This document shows positions 24,914 to 38,700 of a stretch of DNA of 64,000 nucleotides, in pieces; positions within the stretch are counted from its first letter, which is position 1, and every line of letters begins with the position of its first letter. The DNA is from Hymenoscyphus infarciens. Lineage: Eukaryota; Ascomycota; Leotiomycetes; Helotiales; Helotiaceae. The notes under the pieces were generated by a model. It ran no database searches. It saw only the letters and a program-made list of their open reading frames with translations, and was not told the origin of the DNA. Position numbers and translations under genes: made by a program. Where the stretch lies: assembly GCA_001414345.1 (NCBI GenBank), contig LLCB01000293.1, forward strand, positions 1 to 64,000, written 5' to 3'.

Positions 24914-27900
24914 ATACCTTCTTATAATAAATATATAAGTATTTAGAAGCTTAAAAGCTCTATAAATTATAAAGTTTAGGTTATATATACTAAGGCTTTC
25001 TTTACTAAGGAAGGATAAATTAAATCGATTATATCTTATATTAAAGGCAACTCTAAATAAGAATATAAAGTATTAAGTAATATAATATTACTTATAGAAG
25101 ATAGCCTACTTCTATAAATTTAAAATAAGAATAATACTAAAGCAGCTTAGGACGTACTTAAGAACCTCTATAGTCTTAAAGGATTCTCTTCTAAATTTAT
25201 ACTATATAGAGAGTTCTTTAATACCTTTTTAAAGAGGTTCTCTTCTATAGAAGAATACCTTAATAAAGTTAAATATCTTAGTAATTAATTAAGAGCTAAA
25301 GATATAGAACTACCTAGATAGGTAGTTATAGCCTAGGTACTTAATAATCTAAGTAAGGATTATAAGAATATTATATCTAATATAACTTAATTCTTATAAA
25401 ATAATATTAATACCTATACTATAAAGAACTTATTCTCTAATCTTATAAACAAGTCTAAAAGATAAGAGTCTAAAAAAGAAGAAGCTTTTATAAGCTCTAT
25501 ACCTTATAAGAACTATAAAAGAAAGAAGCCTTATAAGATTATAAAAGGGAAATACTATACCTATTATAAGTAAGCTATATACTTTATAAATAAGTATTAC
25601 TACTAAGTACCTTAATCTATAAAAAGCATCTAAAAGCTTTATATTTAAAAAGGGTATACTTAAAGCTAGTTCTAATAAAGAAAGAGAAGAAAAGAGCTTA
25701 TCTTAAGATAAAAGAGATATAAACGTCGATATTATATTTACTAACCTCGATTATAATAACGCTTAAGTTATTAATAATAGAGAGGATAATATTAGCCTAG
25801 ATAATCTAGACTTCGAGGTAAATAATACTAAAAACAAAAACTCTATAAACTCTAATACTAATACTAGTATAGATACCTTTAACTCCTTATTAAATACTAG
25901 ACAAGCTAAACAGGTTCTTACTACTGAATAGGTTCTTACTACTACTACCTCTAACTCTATAGATAATAAATCTAATTTTATACTAGACACTACTACTATA
26001 AAACATATAATATATAATAAGCTCTACTTTATAGATTATAAGCCTAGTAATAAACTAGTCAAGTGAGGCGATGTAAAAACAATTAGTATTAAGAGAGTTA
26101 GTTCTATTTATATTAGATTTAAAGATAATAATATTATTAAGTCTTTTATACTTAAAAACTGTTTATATATACCTAAGCTAGGCTATAACCTAATAAGTTA
26201 AAGTGAATTAGTAAATTCCTATACTATATTTACCTCTAATAACTACTATATTAAAGATAATAAAATAAATAAGCTTATAACTAAAGATAATAAGATAGAT
26301 AACTTATATTATTTAGATATTATTCCTCTTAGATATAAAAATACTATATTAAGTAATACTATACTTAATATAATAAAGTATAAAAATATAGATAAACTAT
26401 GTTTATATAATAGACTAGGACATATTAGTTTATAAGTATTAAATAAGATTATTAATACTATAAAAGGTTATAATAATATTATATTTAATAAAGATATAGA
26501 TAATAGTATTATTAACTATAAAAACTGTCTTAAAGGTAAATTTATTAATAAGATAAATAGTCTAATAAGTAGTAGAGTCTTTAGTCTATTAGAAAAAGTT
26601 AGTAGCGATCTATATAGTCTTATAAAACCTAATACTTATAATAACTATAAATACTTTATAACCTTTCTAGATAAGTACTCTAGGTTCTTAGAAATTAAAT
26701 TACTTAGAAGTAAAAGTGAGGCCTTTATAGCTTTTAAAGAATTTAAGAATAAGGAAGAAAATAATATAAATAATAAGTATATAAGAATATTTAGTATAAA
26801 TAATAGTACTAAATTTATTAATAATAAATTTAATATCTATTTAAAGAAATATAGAATAATATATGAATTATTACTTATTTATACTCTTAAACCTAATAGT
26901 TTAGTAGAGAGAATAAATTATACTATACTTAATAAAGCTAGATATCTTTTATATTAGGCTAACTTACTCTTTATATTTTAGAGAGAAGCTATATTAATAG
27001 CTACTTATCTATATAATAGAACACCTTACTTTAAATTAGACTATAAAACTCCTTATAAACTTAAATATAAAGAATAACCTTATATAAGTAATATAAAGAT
27101 ATTTAGTTTTATAGCTTATTATAAGAATAAATAAAATAGTATTAAAAAGCTAAATAAAAAAGCTAATAAAGCTATACTAATAAGCTTTAATAAAAACTTA
27201 TATAAGCTCTATAATATTATACTTAAAAAACCTATTTAGGTTAAAGATATATATATAATAGAAAATAAGTTTTTAAATATTATAAGAGATATAATAAATA
27301 ATAGTAATTATATAGATACTAGTCTACTAGAAGATAAAAGGAACTCTAATCTAAGAGGATTAAATATAAATAAGATTAGAATTAAAAACGCGTCTAGTTA
27401 TATGTCTAATCTTAGTGATTTTAGTATAAATAATATTAGGACTAATAATATAGATATTAATAAACCTAATAAAAATATATTAACTATAACTAGTAGCTTA
27501 GAAGAACTAGACGCGAATAATACTAGATATAATAGTCTTAATATAAATAAGCTTAAATATAAACTAAATAATCTATATAATATAGATAATATAGATAAGC
27601 TAGCTCTAGTAGCTAATATTAATAATAAGCCTACTAATTATAAAGAGGCTATATCTAATATTAATAGTACTAAATAGCTTTATACTATAAAACTAGAAGT
27701 AGATAAACTAGAGTTATAAAATACTTAGGATCTAGTAGACTTACTTAGTAATAGAATACCTTTAAAAGGTAAGTAGATATATAAAATTAAAACTAACCTT
27801 AATAATAATATTATAAAATATAAGACTAAGTAGGTAGTATAGGGATTTAATTAAGTTTTAGGTATTAATTACTTAAAAACGTTCTCTACTATATATAGAT

Positions 27901-28899
27901 CTAAGATATATAGACTAGTATTCTTACTAGCTATAATAAATAAATAGCCTTTATATTAATATAATATTAAAAACACGTTTATATATACTAATATAGATAA
28001 AGATATCTATATTATATAACTTATAGGCTTTAAAGTAGATAATAAGGTTTATAAACTTAATAAGGCCTTATATAGACTAAAATAATCGCCTAGGCTATAA
28101 TATAAATACCTATTAGATATTTACTCTAAGCTAGGCTTTATAGTCTTATTATATAACTAAGGTATTTTTATTAATAGAATTACTAAAGTTATTATTATAT
28201 ACTATATAAATAACTTAATAATAACTAGATCTAATAAGAAAGACATAGATAATATTATATCTAATATAAGTAAGGTCCTAAAAATATAGTATTTAGGCCT
28301 TATAAACTAGTTTTTAAGAATAGAAATAAAGTATAATATTAGTAATTAAACACTTACTATAAATTAAAATAAATATCTAGCTAATATTAAGACTAAATTT
28401 AATAAAGATAAACTAACCCTTATATCTACACTTATAGAACTAGGCTTATACTTAGATAAAAACGAAGACTAAGCTACTAAAGACGATATTACTATTTATT
28501 AATAAGAAGTAGAGTCTTTAATATACCTTAATACTAAAACTAGACCTAATATTACCTTTATAGTTAATAGATATACTAGATTTATATCTAATCCTAGTAT
28601 AGCTTACTTTAGAGCTTTAGAAAGGATATAGAAATATCTAAATTATAAGCCTACTCTAGAGCTATACTATAATACTATAGATAATAGACTACTTAGTAGA
28701 CCTAAAAGCTTTTATAGATATAGATTAGAGAGGTTATATTATAAGTCGAAAAAGCACTAGCAGCTATATTATATATATATATAACTATATTATTAGCTAG
28801 AATACTATATTATAGAAAACTGTTATTATATTTAGCTATAAAGCTAAATATATAGCTTATAAAGAAGTAGTTAAAGAAGTGCTCTACTTAAATAACCTA
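24914..28899 (+). pseudogene. Cop-alpha copy 2 gag-pol, up to RNase H
   Basis: Start codon equivalent is ATA (24914-24916), ATG in copy 3. The polyprotein is the same as in copy 3 with dozens of TAA/TAG stops. Landmarks are the gag UBN2-like block (about 25150-25400), zinc-knuckle position (about 25550), protease FILDTTTIKHI (about 25977-26010), pre-integrase LYNRLGH (about 26403), integrase third Glu in SLVERIN (about 26900), RT box YINNL (about 28201), and RNase H TRPNI (about 28540). Copy 2 has a 7-bp insertion near 25600 that shifts the frame; without it gag and pol share one frame. B2 inserted in codons for YLNNLVD near the RNase H end. Confidence 0.88.
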
Positions 28900-29345
28900 C
28901 TATACTACTGAACCGCTATTTGCTTAATACTAATTCGACTCTGATTCGACTTCGATTCGACTCCGATTCGACTCCGATTCGACTCCGATTCGACTCCGAT
29001 TCGACTCTGATTCGACTCCGGTTTAAATTAAGGTTGACCTAAGGTCGGATTAGTATTAGAGTAGTTCTATTAGTTCGGAACTAATTTAGAACCGGTTTAG
29101 AACTAGTTCAGAGGGATTCTACTAGTTCGGAGCCGGTTTAGAGCCGGTTTAGAACTGGTTTAGAGAGGTTCTACTAGTTCAGAGCTGTTTAGAGCTGCTT
29201 CGGAACCGATTTAGAGCTAGGTCTAAAAGAGAGCTAAATTAGTTTCTTAATCTATAACACCTTAAACGTATCTAATCTAGAGTCGACTTTATATAAATAG
29301 TTCTAAACTAGTTTAGAACCTTCGTTAGATAAGTTTAGAACTGGT
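28900..29345. repeat. B2 left terminal arm
   Basis: After the terminal CTATACTACTGAACCGC come about eight units of the 11-mer ATTCGACTCCG (28925-29020). These are followed by spaced GGTTTAGAACTAGTTCAGAG-like units (29060-29220) and the conserved tract ending near ATAAATAGTTCTAAACTAG. The arm matches B4 (49656-50010) until about 29325 and then diverges into cargo. Confidence 0.85.
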
Positions 29346-32300
29346 TTAGAACCTTCGTTAGATTAGTGCTAGTATAGTATTAATATTATATTAACTATTA
29401 TTAATAGATTAGAGTTATAGTTAAATCACTTTTAGGCTATACTTAAATCACTTTCAGACTATACTTAAATTAAAGTCGAAGTAATTTAATTTATTCACTA
29501 TTTATTAGACGCTAGCTAGTAGCTAAATTCACTTATATTACCTTACTTACTTTTATATACACGCTACTTCGTATATTAACTCTATATTAGCTAAACTCTT
29601 AATCTCTAGTATACTATAATAAACCTACTTATAAATATTAAATATATATTTCTATATACTATACTAAGGCTGTTATATTATTCTCTAGCTTAGATTATCT
29701 AATAGAAAACCTTTTATAGAACCTTTATCTACTATACTAAGCTAGTAGTTAGGAATCTATTATAACGTTATTATATATTTATTTATTAAGCTATAGAAGA
29801 AAATATAATAGTAGTATCTAATACTTTAAGAGATATAAAAAAGAATATAAGAAAGTATTTAATAAAAGTTTTAATAAGAGAATCGAGGATTATATAAAAG
29901 TATTAAAGGAAGGTTTTAATAAGAGAAGGATTAGAGAAAGGTTTTAAAGAGGAGAATTAAAGAAGATTTTAATAAGAGTAGGATTATATAAAGTCTATAT
30001 TCTAGTAGTATTCTAAGAAGAATTTTTATCTCTAGTATTAAGATTACTTAAGTTGTTGTTTAGTCTAAGATTTATCTTTTAGTACTAGAATTAAGTATTT
30101 CTTATACTTTGTTATAGTTATAAGACCTCTTACTACTACTGTATTTATTATTACGTATGTATTTATCTCTAGTACTAGATCTAATATATCTACTATATTT
30201 AGAGTATTAAGTAGAAGAAATATATATCTTTTTTTGTTAAATATTATAATAATAACTTAGTATATATAGTATATAATATTGTCTAAAATAATAAAGTCGT
30301 TGATATTAAATATCTAGTAACGAGTATTAAATATAAAAGAGAGTCGTTAGTACTAGTAGATATAGTTATTAATTATAAAGGATATATAGCCTAGATTATA
30401 CTCTCTAGCGAAGGCTTCTACTAATTATACTCTAAACTTAGTATCGTCTTCTATTAAGAACAGGTTACTAGATTTAATAATATTATATATATCTATAATA
30501 ATACTTTTAATAGCGTAGCTCTTCTTATCTACTCTTACTATTATATATAGGTTATCTCTTTATATTTTTATATTATTTATATCTTCTACTTCGAGATTAG
30601 TTCTTTTAGAGAGAGAGATAAAGGTGTTAATAAGTTAGAGGTATATAGCTTTTATGTTTATAATATCTTATTTAAGTTTAGAGAAGTTCTTTAACTATAA
30701 CTCTCTAATTCCTACTTATATTAACTATCTTATATTATCCTTTATAAAGAGATATATTATAAGGTTTAAGAGAGATACTACGTCTGCTTATTTCTTCTAC
30801 TATTTATAATATATTAGGAATATGCTATATAGAGAAGAGATATCTATATATATTTAAGCTCGCTTATAAAGACGTTAATATTTATAACGTAGCTATATTT
30901 ATTAGCGTTCTAGGCGAGGTAAATACTAACGTAGAAGTTAAGAAGCCTCTAATACTTATCTTATTTACTTAATTCTAGCTTCTTTTTCTTCTTTCTATCT
31001 AGTAATAGTAGTGTAATAGAATAGCTATATTAGAGTAAGAGTAGTAGAGATAGAGATTAAGAAAGGCTTCTACTATTGTCTAATTTAATATTACTCTAAG
31101 GTATAGGACTATTCTTCTTAGCCTTATTAGATAGTATATATATAATAATTAGAAGATAACTAGAGTCTATTAAGAATAGTAAAGACGTGTTAAGAGTAAG
31201 ATTAGAGAGTTTCTTAATATAACGTAGTAGTATTAATAAGATATCTAGGAACGATAGTAAATTAGTATTACTCTCTATCTTATCTTCGTTCTCTTCTTTA
31301 GAGTTTATATTAAAAGCTTCTATCTTAGCGATATATTACTAAATAGTAGTATAAATAGCTTCTTTGTTATCTCTAGGTTTAGTAGTTACTTTCTTCTCTC
31401 TCTTAGTATGCTTAGTATAACTAATAATTAATAGATAAGTAGAACGAGCTTTCTTAATAGAATATTTAATTTAGTAGGGATTATAATAGCAAAGTTATAA
31501 GCTAGTATTATATATAGTGTTAGCGATAGTAAAGAAGAGAGTATAAATAATATAAAGTATATTACTATAATTAGATAATAGGTTATATAGATCCTTATTA
31601 GTGTTATTATTATTATTATTAATAAGACGAGAAACTGCTTAAAGAAAACTTAGCTTAAACTAAGTCTTCTGTTTATAGTATTATAGAATTAATAGAAGAA
31701 TAAGAAGAGCTTTCTCTATCTCTAATAGTGACTATGAAAAAAGATATAATAGACTTTAAATATATAGCTAATTAAATAGGAAAGAGAATTCTTATATATA
31801 CTTAATAAATTCTACTATACTGTTTTAAGTAAAGATATTAGTAAGTAAAACTTTAAGTAGAATCTGTCTAATATTCTTCTACTTAGAATAAGAGATATTA
31901 TATCTATAGCTAAGAATTAGATTAAGATAAGAGATAATAGTAAGAATTAATAGTATTTCATCTCTTATTCTAAGCTATAAGAAGAAGGCTATATGCTTCT
32001 TACTATTCTAGATTTAATAGTCTTAATCTTATAAAAAAATAGTATTAAAGTAATAGTAATTATAACTAGTAAAGTCTAAATTATTTCGTTTGTTAGCTAT
32101 AATAAAATATATATAGTAACTATAAATAGTATTATGTCTTATAAATCCTAAGAGATTAGCTATTTAAGATATATTACTAATAAGTATAATAGAGAAGCCT
32201 TTTACTATTATCTCATCTTCTTAGATTATAACTATAACCTCTTAAGTAAGACGATCTAAGTTACTCTATATATTATAATATATATTAATAAGTATAGACT

Positions 32301-34174
32301 TATAAGACTTAAGAGTAAGAGTAAACTTATTAGCTAGTTTCTAGCGATCATAGTATAGTAATAAAGCTAGTATAATATAAAATCTTTTTAACATCTAGTA
32401 TATATTTCTATAAACTCTGAAATTATTAATAAAAAGGATTAAAAGTAAGGATATATATTTCTATAATATATATATAAAAGCTTTAATAGCGTTATATCTA
32501 AATATAAGTACTTCTAGCTTACTATATATTAGATAAGTAAACTATATAGCTTTGTATATAGTATCTGACGTAAGGCTAACTATATATTATATAAAGAAGT
32601 CTTTCTTATTATTAAGATTAATTTTATAATAAGTAGACTAGTCTTTAGAATTAAATTCCTAATCTATCTCTATAGATATATAAGTTACTATAATACTCTT
32701 AGTAATATATATATATTATTAGATTAAAACGAGTTCTTATAAACTACTACTAGCTAAATAATTAAATCTATTAAACTTCTATTAAATACGTAGAGTAGAA
32801 GTAATAAGTTAGATATATAAAATAACCTTATTAGACGTAGTAGTTCTTAATTAGCAATCTCGTCTAATAAATATTACACGTCTAGTAGCGAAGTTAATAC
32901 TATTAAATAACTAATAAGAAGTAAATAGAATAATATTCTCTAAGATAATAATCTAGCTATTAAGAGTATATACGAATTTATTAGATATAGTTAAGGCTAA
33001 AGAGACTTAGAAGAGAGAGTGTTAAAATTTAAGAGGTTCGTTTATATATTCTATTATACTAAAATATATCTTTATAGTTATTTCTATAATACTTAATATC
33101 TTAGTAGAAAGGTTAATAGTATTATACTAATAGTATTATACTTCTCTTTCTACCTTAATCTTCTTCTTATATTTAGCTCTTTTACTAATCTTTTAACTAT
33201 TTAGAAGTGTTAGATTCTTCTTAACCTTAACTATAATAAGCTTATACTATATATAGATTATAGGAATTTAAGTACGAAGTATATATTTAAAAGTATCTAG
33301 CTTTATTAGTAGTTAATACTTAGCTTTTTCGTCTATATTTATTCTTAGAGAAGGCTTTATCTTATCTATTATTATCTATACCTCTCTTAGCTAACGATAA
33401 TCTTCGTAGGATATTAAGAACTACTTATACTAAAGAGTAAAAGTAGTATAAAAAATCGATAATAGTTTATCACTTATTTTTATAGATACTACTTTAATAT
33501 CTAGATTATATAATAGATTAGATAATAGTAAAGTATAAGGTACTAAAAGTTATATAAGATAGAGTTGGTTAGAGGCTTCTACGCTCTCTTTATTACTACT
33601 TAGTTCTATACTATTCTATTATATATTTATCTTAGTATAATATCTATTAAGAGTATAGTAATTATATCCTTCTTCTTCTAAATCTATTAAATCTATAATA
33701 TAATCTCTTTAAGACATAGCTATTTTAAGAATAGTTTTATAGTTTAATATATTATAAGAATTGCTTAGAAGGTCGTCTATTTATATAAAAGAGTCTAATA
33801 TATTATTAGTATATAGAGAGTAGTTAATATTATTATAAGTACTTAAAGCTATTTATAATCTCTCTATTACTACTAATAGTAAATTTAGTAGATTAGTATT
33901 CTTATTATTATATATTAGAGATTTTTATAATAAATAGACAAGACCTTCCTTACTACTAGAAAGATCTTTATTATAGAGTTTATAATATATAACATTACTT
34001 ATCTTTCCTACTCTATCTAGTATAAGTTCTATCTCTTATAATATATCTAAAGCTACTCTAAACCTACTATATTTATTAATATCTATTATATATAAATAAG
34101 ATTATAAGAAAGTATATAAAAAGTAGTATTTATAAGATTAAGACTAATCTTAAAAGTTACTCTATAGTAGGTTA
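29346..34174 (-). pseudogene. B2 cargo: long degenerate coding region, downstream part
   Basis: Minus-strand translation from about 34080 down to about 31000 gives long stretches with only RIP-type stops, for example YILRTQIPIIYIQYK, NLTLLNSQKISKRAKYKKK and RKLFLFFYQFYN, so it once coded for protein. No domain is recognised. It may be the C-terminal continuation of the SNF2-like gene upstream or a separate gene; I see no clear boundary. From about 30900 to 29400 the frame is less certain. A helicase C-terminal domain would be expected downstream of the DEAH region but I could not confirm one. Confidence 0.45.
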
Positions 34175-34385
34175 ATAGATCTATTATTAGTAGATCTATC
34201 GTTAGTAGATCTATTATTAGCAGATCTATTATTAGTAGATCTATTATTAGCAGATTTATCGTTAGCAGATTCATCGTTAGTAGATCTATTATTAGTAGAT
34301 TCATTGTTAATAGATTTATTATTAATAGATCTATTGTTAGTAAATCTATTATTAGTAGATTCGTTTATAGATTTATTATAATTAT
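34175..34385. repeat. 15-bp tandem repeat AGATCTATTATTAGT
   Basis: About 13-14 degenerate copies of a 15-mer (AGATCTATTATTAGT and variants with CGTTAGC) run through this interval. Because 15 is a multiple of three it encodes a repeated LLIIDL/LLTID pentapeptide on the minus strand and would not disturb the frame there. It is therefore either an in-frame repeat of the cargo gene or a simple minisatellite. Confidence 0.8.
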
Positions 34386-35217
34386 CTAATATTAGTAGCC
34401 TTGTAAATTAGCTACTTCTAGAGAGAGGTTAGCGTTATATAGGTATACGTAGTACTACTAATCGATTATTATTAGATCTATAGACTATAGTTGATTATTA
34501 TAATATTAGTATATATAGTATAATAATAAAGTTTAAGGTATTAACTATAATAATATTAAGAAAGTAATAGAGCTCTAGCTTTACCTAGCTAGAATAATTA
34601 ATGTTCTAGTAGTATAGATTTTAAGAAAATATATATTAGATTTTTTAAGTAGTATTATTATTTATTAATAACCTACTTATAATCTATAAGAATAAAAATT
34701 TACTTTTATTAGTAAGTAAAGTAACTATAACTTAGCTTCTATAAAAACCTCTTATAAATAAAAAAAGATAATAATATATAAAAGCCTTTCTCTAAAAGCT
34801 AAGTATTATTATAATACTTTATTTTATAATATTAAGAAATAAAAACTCCTTTATAGATTCTAATATAATAAAAAAGAAGTATTTATAATATTATAGAAAA
34901 AAAATAGTATACTATTTATAGTATTATTTAGTTAAAAATAAAATAAAATAATATTATATACTAGTAGCTAAAGAATAAAAGAAAAGAAGAGAGATAATAG
35001 AAAAAAAAGAAGAGAGATAATAAAAGAAAAGAATAGAGATAATAGAAAAAAAGAGAAAAGAAAATCTTATCTATATAATACTATTATTATAAGGTTTCTA
35101 CTAACTATATATCTATATTATTATTACTAAATAGTTCTTTAATCTTAATATAGAAATCAAGATTCTTAGGATTCTACTTACTCTTCTTATTCTTAAACTT
35201 TATAATAGTACTATTTT
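34386..35217 (-). pseudogene. B2 cargo: segment between tandem repeat and Cop-alpha copy 3
   Basis: The minus-strand frame reads FKNKKSKQNPKNLDFYIKI (about 35140-35205), then a stretch rich in TTTTCTTTT (34950-35090, purine-rich on the plus strand, AAAAGAAGAGAGATAATAG repeats). A further coding-like piece reaches 34400. It continues the reading from 40547 across the ATTTT duplication of copy 3. The AAGAAGAGAG tract looks like a simple-sequence expansion. No domain recognised. Confidence 0.45.
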
Positions 35218-35442
35218 TGTAATATATATAATAATATAAGATCAGTAAGTTAAGGATTTAAAGCATTTAAGTCCAAGATAATAAAATTATTATAAATAAT
35301 TTATAACTTGCGCTATAGGCTACCTAGGATCACGTGCTCAATCTTATATAGGCCTATTTAGTAAGCCTAATAAGTGTGTCATGTGACCGCGCGTCTATAA
35401 CGTGTTAGGGGCGCTCTAGAGCAACGCGTCGATATATGGACC

Positions 35443-35466
35443 TAAAACAAAGGATCCTTTGTTTTA
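35443..35466. promoter_or_regulatory. Perfect 24-bp palindrome in the Cop-alpha LTR
   Basis: The sequence is a perfect inverted repeat around GGATCC with AAAACAAA arms, followed by GCTCTTT. The same palindrome is intact in the 3' LTR (40258-40281) and survives as an AT-rich near-palindrome in copies 2 and 4. It could be a protein-binding site or a hairpin in RNA; function unknown. Confidence 0.6.
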
Positions 35467-35593
35467 GCTCTTTATCCTAAAAGTATAAAGAAATCGCCGG
35501 ATTAGTATAAGTCCACCACCTTAGTAGATATTGCGTGCTGCGGACCTAATTCCACACCTGGTTCCGCGCGCCAAGACTGCCAAGCCTTCGGTC

Positions 35594-35600
35594 TATATAA
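35594..35600 (+). promoter_or_regulatory. LTR TATA box
   Basis: TATATAA followed by GGAGGCC, in the second half of the LTR as expected for a retrotransposon promoter. The same box lies at 40409-40415 in the 3' LTR. Downstream transcription start not determined. Confidence 0.5.
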
Positions 35601-35734
35601 GGAGGCCTTTAGCACACTGAAAAGATGAAAATAAGGTGTACACATATATATACCTACATATTCATATATATATATAATTTATACATATTTACTCCCTAAC
35701 TGCTTTATCACGTGACCATTCTTATATAGTAGTA

Positions 35735-38700
35735 ATGCCTTCCCACGACAAACATATAAGCATTTAGAAGCTTAAGGGCTCTATGAATTATAAAGTCTGG
35801 GCTATATATACTAAGGCTTTCCTTACTAAGGAAGGATAAATCAAATCGATTATGTCTTGTATTAAAGGCGACCCTAAACAAGAGCACAAAGCATTAAGTA
35901 ATATAATATTACTTATAGAAGACGGCCCGCTTTTACAAATTTAAGATAAGAATAATGCTAAAGCGGCTTAGGACGTACTTAAGAACCTCTATAGTCTTAA
36001 AGGGTTCTCTTCTAAATTCATACTATGTAAAGAGTTCTTTAATACCTCCTTAGAGAGGTTCTCTTCTATAGAAGAATACCTTAATAAGGTTAAATATCTT
36101 AGCGATCAATTAAGAGCTAAAGGTATAGAACTACCTAGATAGGTAGTCATAGCCTGAGTACTTAATAATCTAAGCGAGGATTATAAGAATATTATATCTA
36201 ATATAACTTAATCCTTATGAAACGATATTAATGTCTATACTATAGAGAACTTATTCTCTAATCTTATAGATAAGTCTAAAAGACAAGAGTCTAAAGAAGA
36301 AGAAGCCTTTATAAGCTCTACTTCTTATAAGAACTCTTATAAAGGAAAGAAGCCTTATAAGATTATAAAAGGGAAATACTGTACTTATTATAAGTAGGCT
36401 ACATACTTTACAAATAAGTATTACTACCTTAATCCATAAAAAGCACTTAAAGGCTTTGTGTTTAAAAAGGGTATACTTAGGGCTAGCCCTAACGAAGAAA
36501 GAGAAGAAAAGAGCTTATATCAAGATAAAAGAGATACGAACGTTGATATTATGTTTACTAACCTCGATTATAATAACGCTTAAGTTATTAATAATAGAGA
36601 GGATAATATTAGCTTAGATAATCTAGACTTTAAGGTAAATAATACTTAAAATAAAATATAAACTCTAATACTAATACTAGTATAGATACCTTTAACTCCT
36701 TGTTAAATACTAGATAAGCTGAATAGGTTCTTACTACTACCTCTAACTCTATAGATAATAAATCTAATTTTATACTAGATACTACTGCTACAAAACATAT
36801 AATATGTAATAAGCTCTATTTTGTAGATTATAAGCTTAGTAATAAACTAGTTAAGTGGGGCGAAGCAAAAACAATTAGTATTAAGGGAGTTAGTTTTGTT
36901 TATATTAGGTTCAAAGATAATAATATTATTAAGTCTTTTATACTTAAAAACTGTTTATATATGTCTAAGCTAGGCTATAACCTAATAAGTTAAAGTGAAT
37001 TAGTAAATTCCTATACTATATTTACCTCTAATAACTACTATATTAAAGATAATAAAATAAATAAGCTTATAACTAAAGGTAATAAGATAGACAACTTATA
37101 TTATTTAGATATTATTCCTCTTAGATATAAAAACACTATATTAAGTAATACTATACTTAATATAATAAAGTATAAAAACATAGATAAACTATGCCTATAT
37201 AATAGACTAGGACATGTTAGTCTATAAGTATTAAATAAGATTATTAATACTATAAAAGGTTATAATAATATTATATCTAATAAAGATATAGATAATAGTA
37301 TTATTAATTATGAAAACTGTCTTAAAGGTAAATTCACTAATAAGATAAATAGACTAATAAGCAGCAGAGTCTTTAGTCTATTAGAAAAAGTTAGTAGCGA
37401 TCTATATAGTCCTATAAAACCTAATACTTATAATAACTATAAATACTTTATAACCTTTCTAGATAAGCACTCTAGGTTCTTAGAAGTTAAATTACTTAGA
37501 AGTAAAAGTGAGGCCTTTATAGCTTTTAAAGAATTTAAGAATAAGGAAGAAAATAATATAAATAATAAGTATATAAGAATATTTAGTATAAATAACAGTA
37601 CTAAATTCGTTAATAATAAATTTAATACCTATTTAAAGGAACATGGAATAATATATCAATTATTACCTGTTTATACTCCTAAACCTAATAGTTTAGTAGA
37701 GCGAATAAATCATACTATACTTAATAAAGCTAGATGTCTTTTATATTAGGCTAACTTACCCTTTATATTTTAGGAAGAAGCTGTATTAACAGCTACTTAT
37801 CTATATAATAGAACACCTTACTCTAAATTAGACTATAAAACTCCTTATAAACTCAAATATAAGGAACAACCTTATATAGGTAATATAAAGATATTTGGTT
37901 CTATAGCTTATTATAAGAATAAACAAAATAGTATTAAAAAGCTAGATAAAAAAGCTAATAAAGCTATACTAATAGGCTTTAATGAAAACTTATATAAGCT
38001 CTATGATATTATACTTAAAAAACCTATTTAGGTTAGAGACGTATATATAATAGAAAATAAGTTTTTAGATACTATAAGAGATATAACAAATGACAGTAAT
38101 TATATAGATACTAGCCTACTAAAAGATAAAAGGAACTCTAATCTAAGAGGATTAGATGTAAATAAGATTAGAATTAAAAACGCGTCTAATTACACGTCTG
38201 ATCTTAGCGATTTTAGTATAAATAATATTAAGACTAATAATATAGATATTAATAAGTCTAATAAAGATATATCAACTGTGACTAGTAACTTAGAAGAACT
38301 AGACGCGAATAATACTAGACTTAATAGTCTTAAAATAAATGAGCCTAAATCTAATAAACTAAATAATCTATATAATATAGATGATATAGACAAGCTAGCT
38401 CTAGTAGCTAACATTAATGATAAGCCTACTAATTATAAGGAGGCTATATCTAATATTAATAGTACTAAATAGCTTTATGCTATGAAACTAGAAGTAGACG
38501 AACTAGAGTTATAAAACACTTAGGATCTAGTAGACTTACTTAGTAATAGAATACCTTTAAAAGGTAGGTAGGTATATAAAATTAAAACCAACCTTAATAA
38601 TAATATTATAAAATATAAGGCTAGGTAGGTAGTATAGGGATTTAATCAAGTTTTAGGTATTGATTACTTAGAAACGTTCTCTACTATATGTAGACCTGAG

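Larger units (their letters stand above)
35218..35726 (+). repeat. Cop-alpha copy 3 5' LTR
   Basis: Starts TGTAATATATATAATAATAT, ends CCATTCTTATA. It contains CACGTG boxes (35331-35336 and 35709-35714), a perfect 24-bp palindrome centred on GGATCC (35443-35466), and a TATA box (TATATAA, 35594-35600) in the promoter position. The primer-binding region follows as TAGTAGTAATG; a leading TGG would read TAG after RIP, but the tRNA is not assigned. Confidence 0.93.

Noticed and set aside
27402..27677. 91-codon frame taken as a separate gene
   Set aside because: It is the integrase-RT linker of the Cop-alpha polyprotein (same as 38200-38472), open by chance between RIP stops.
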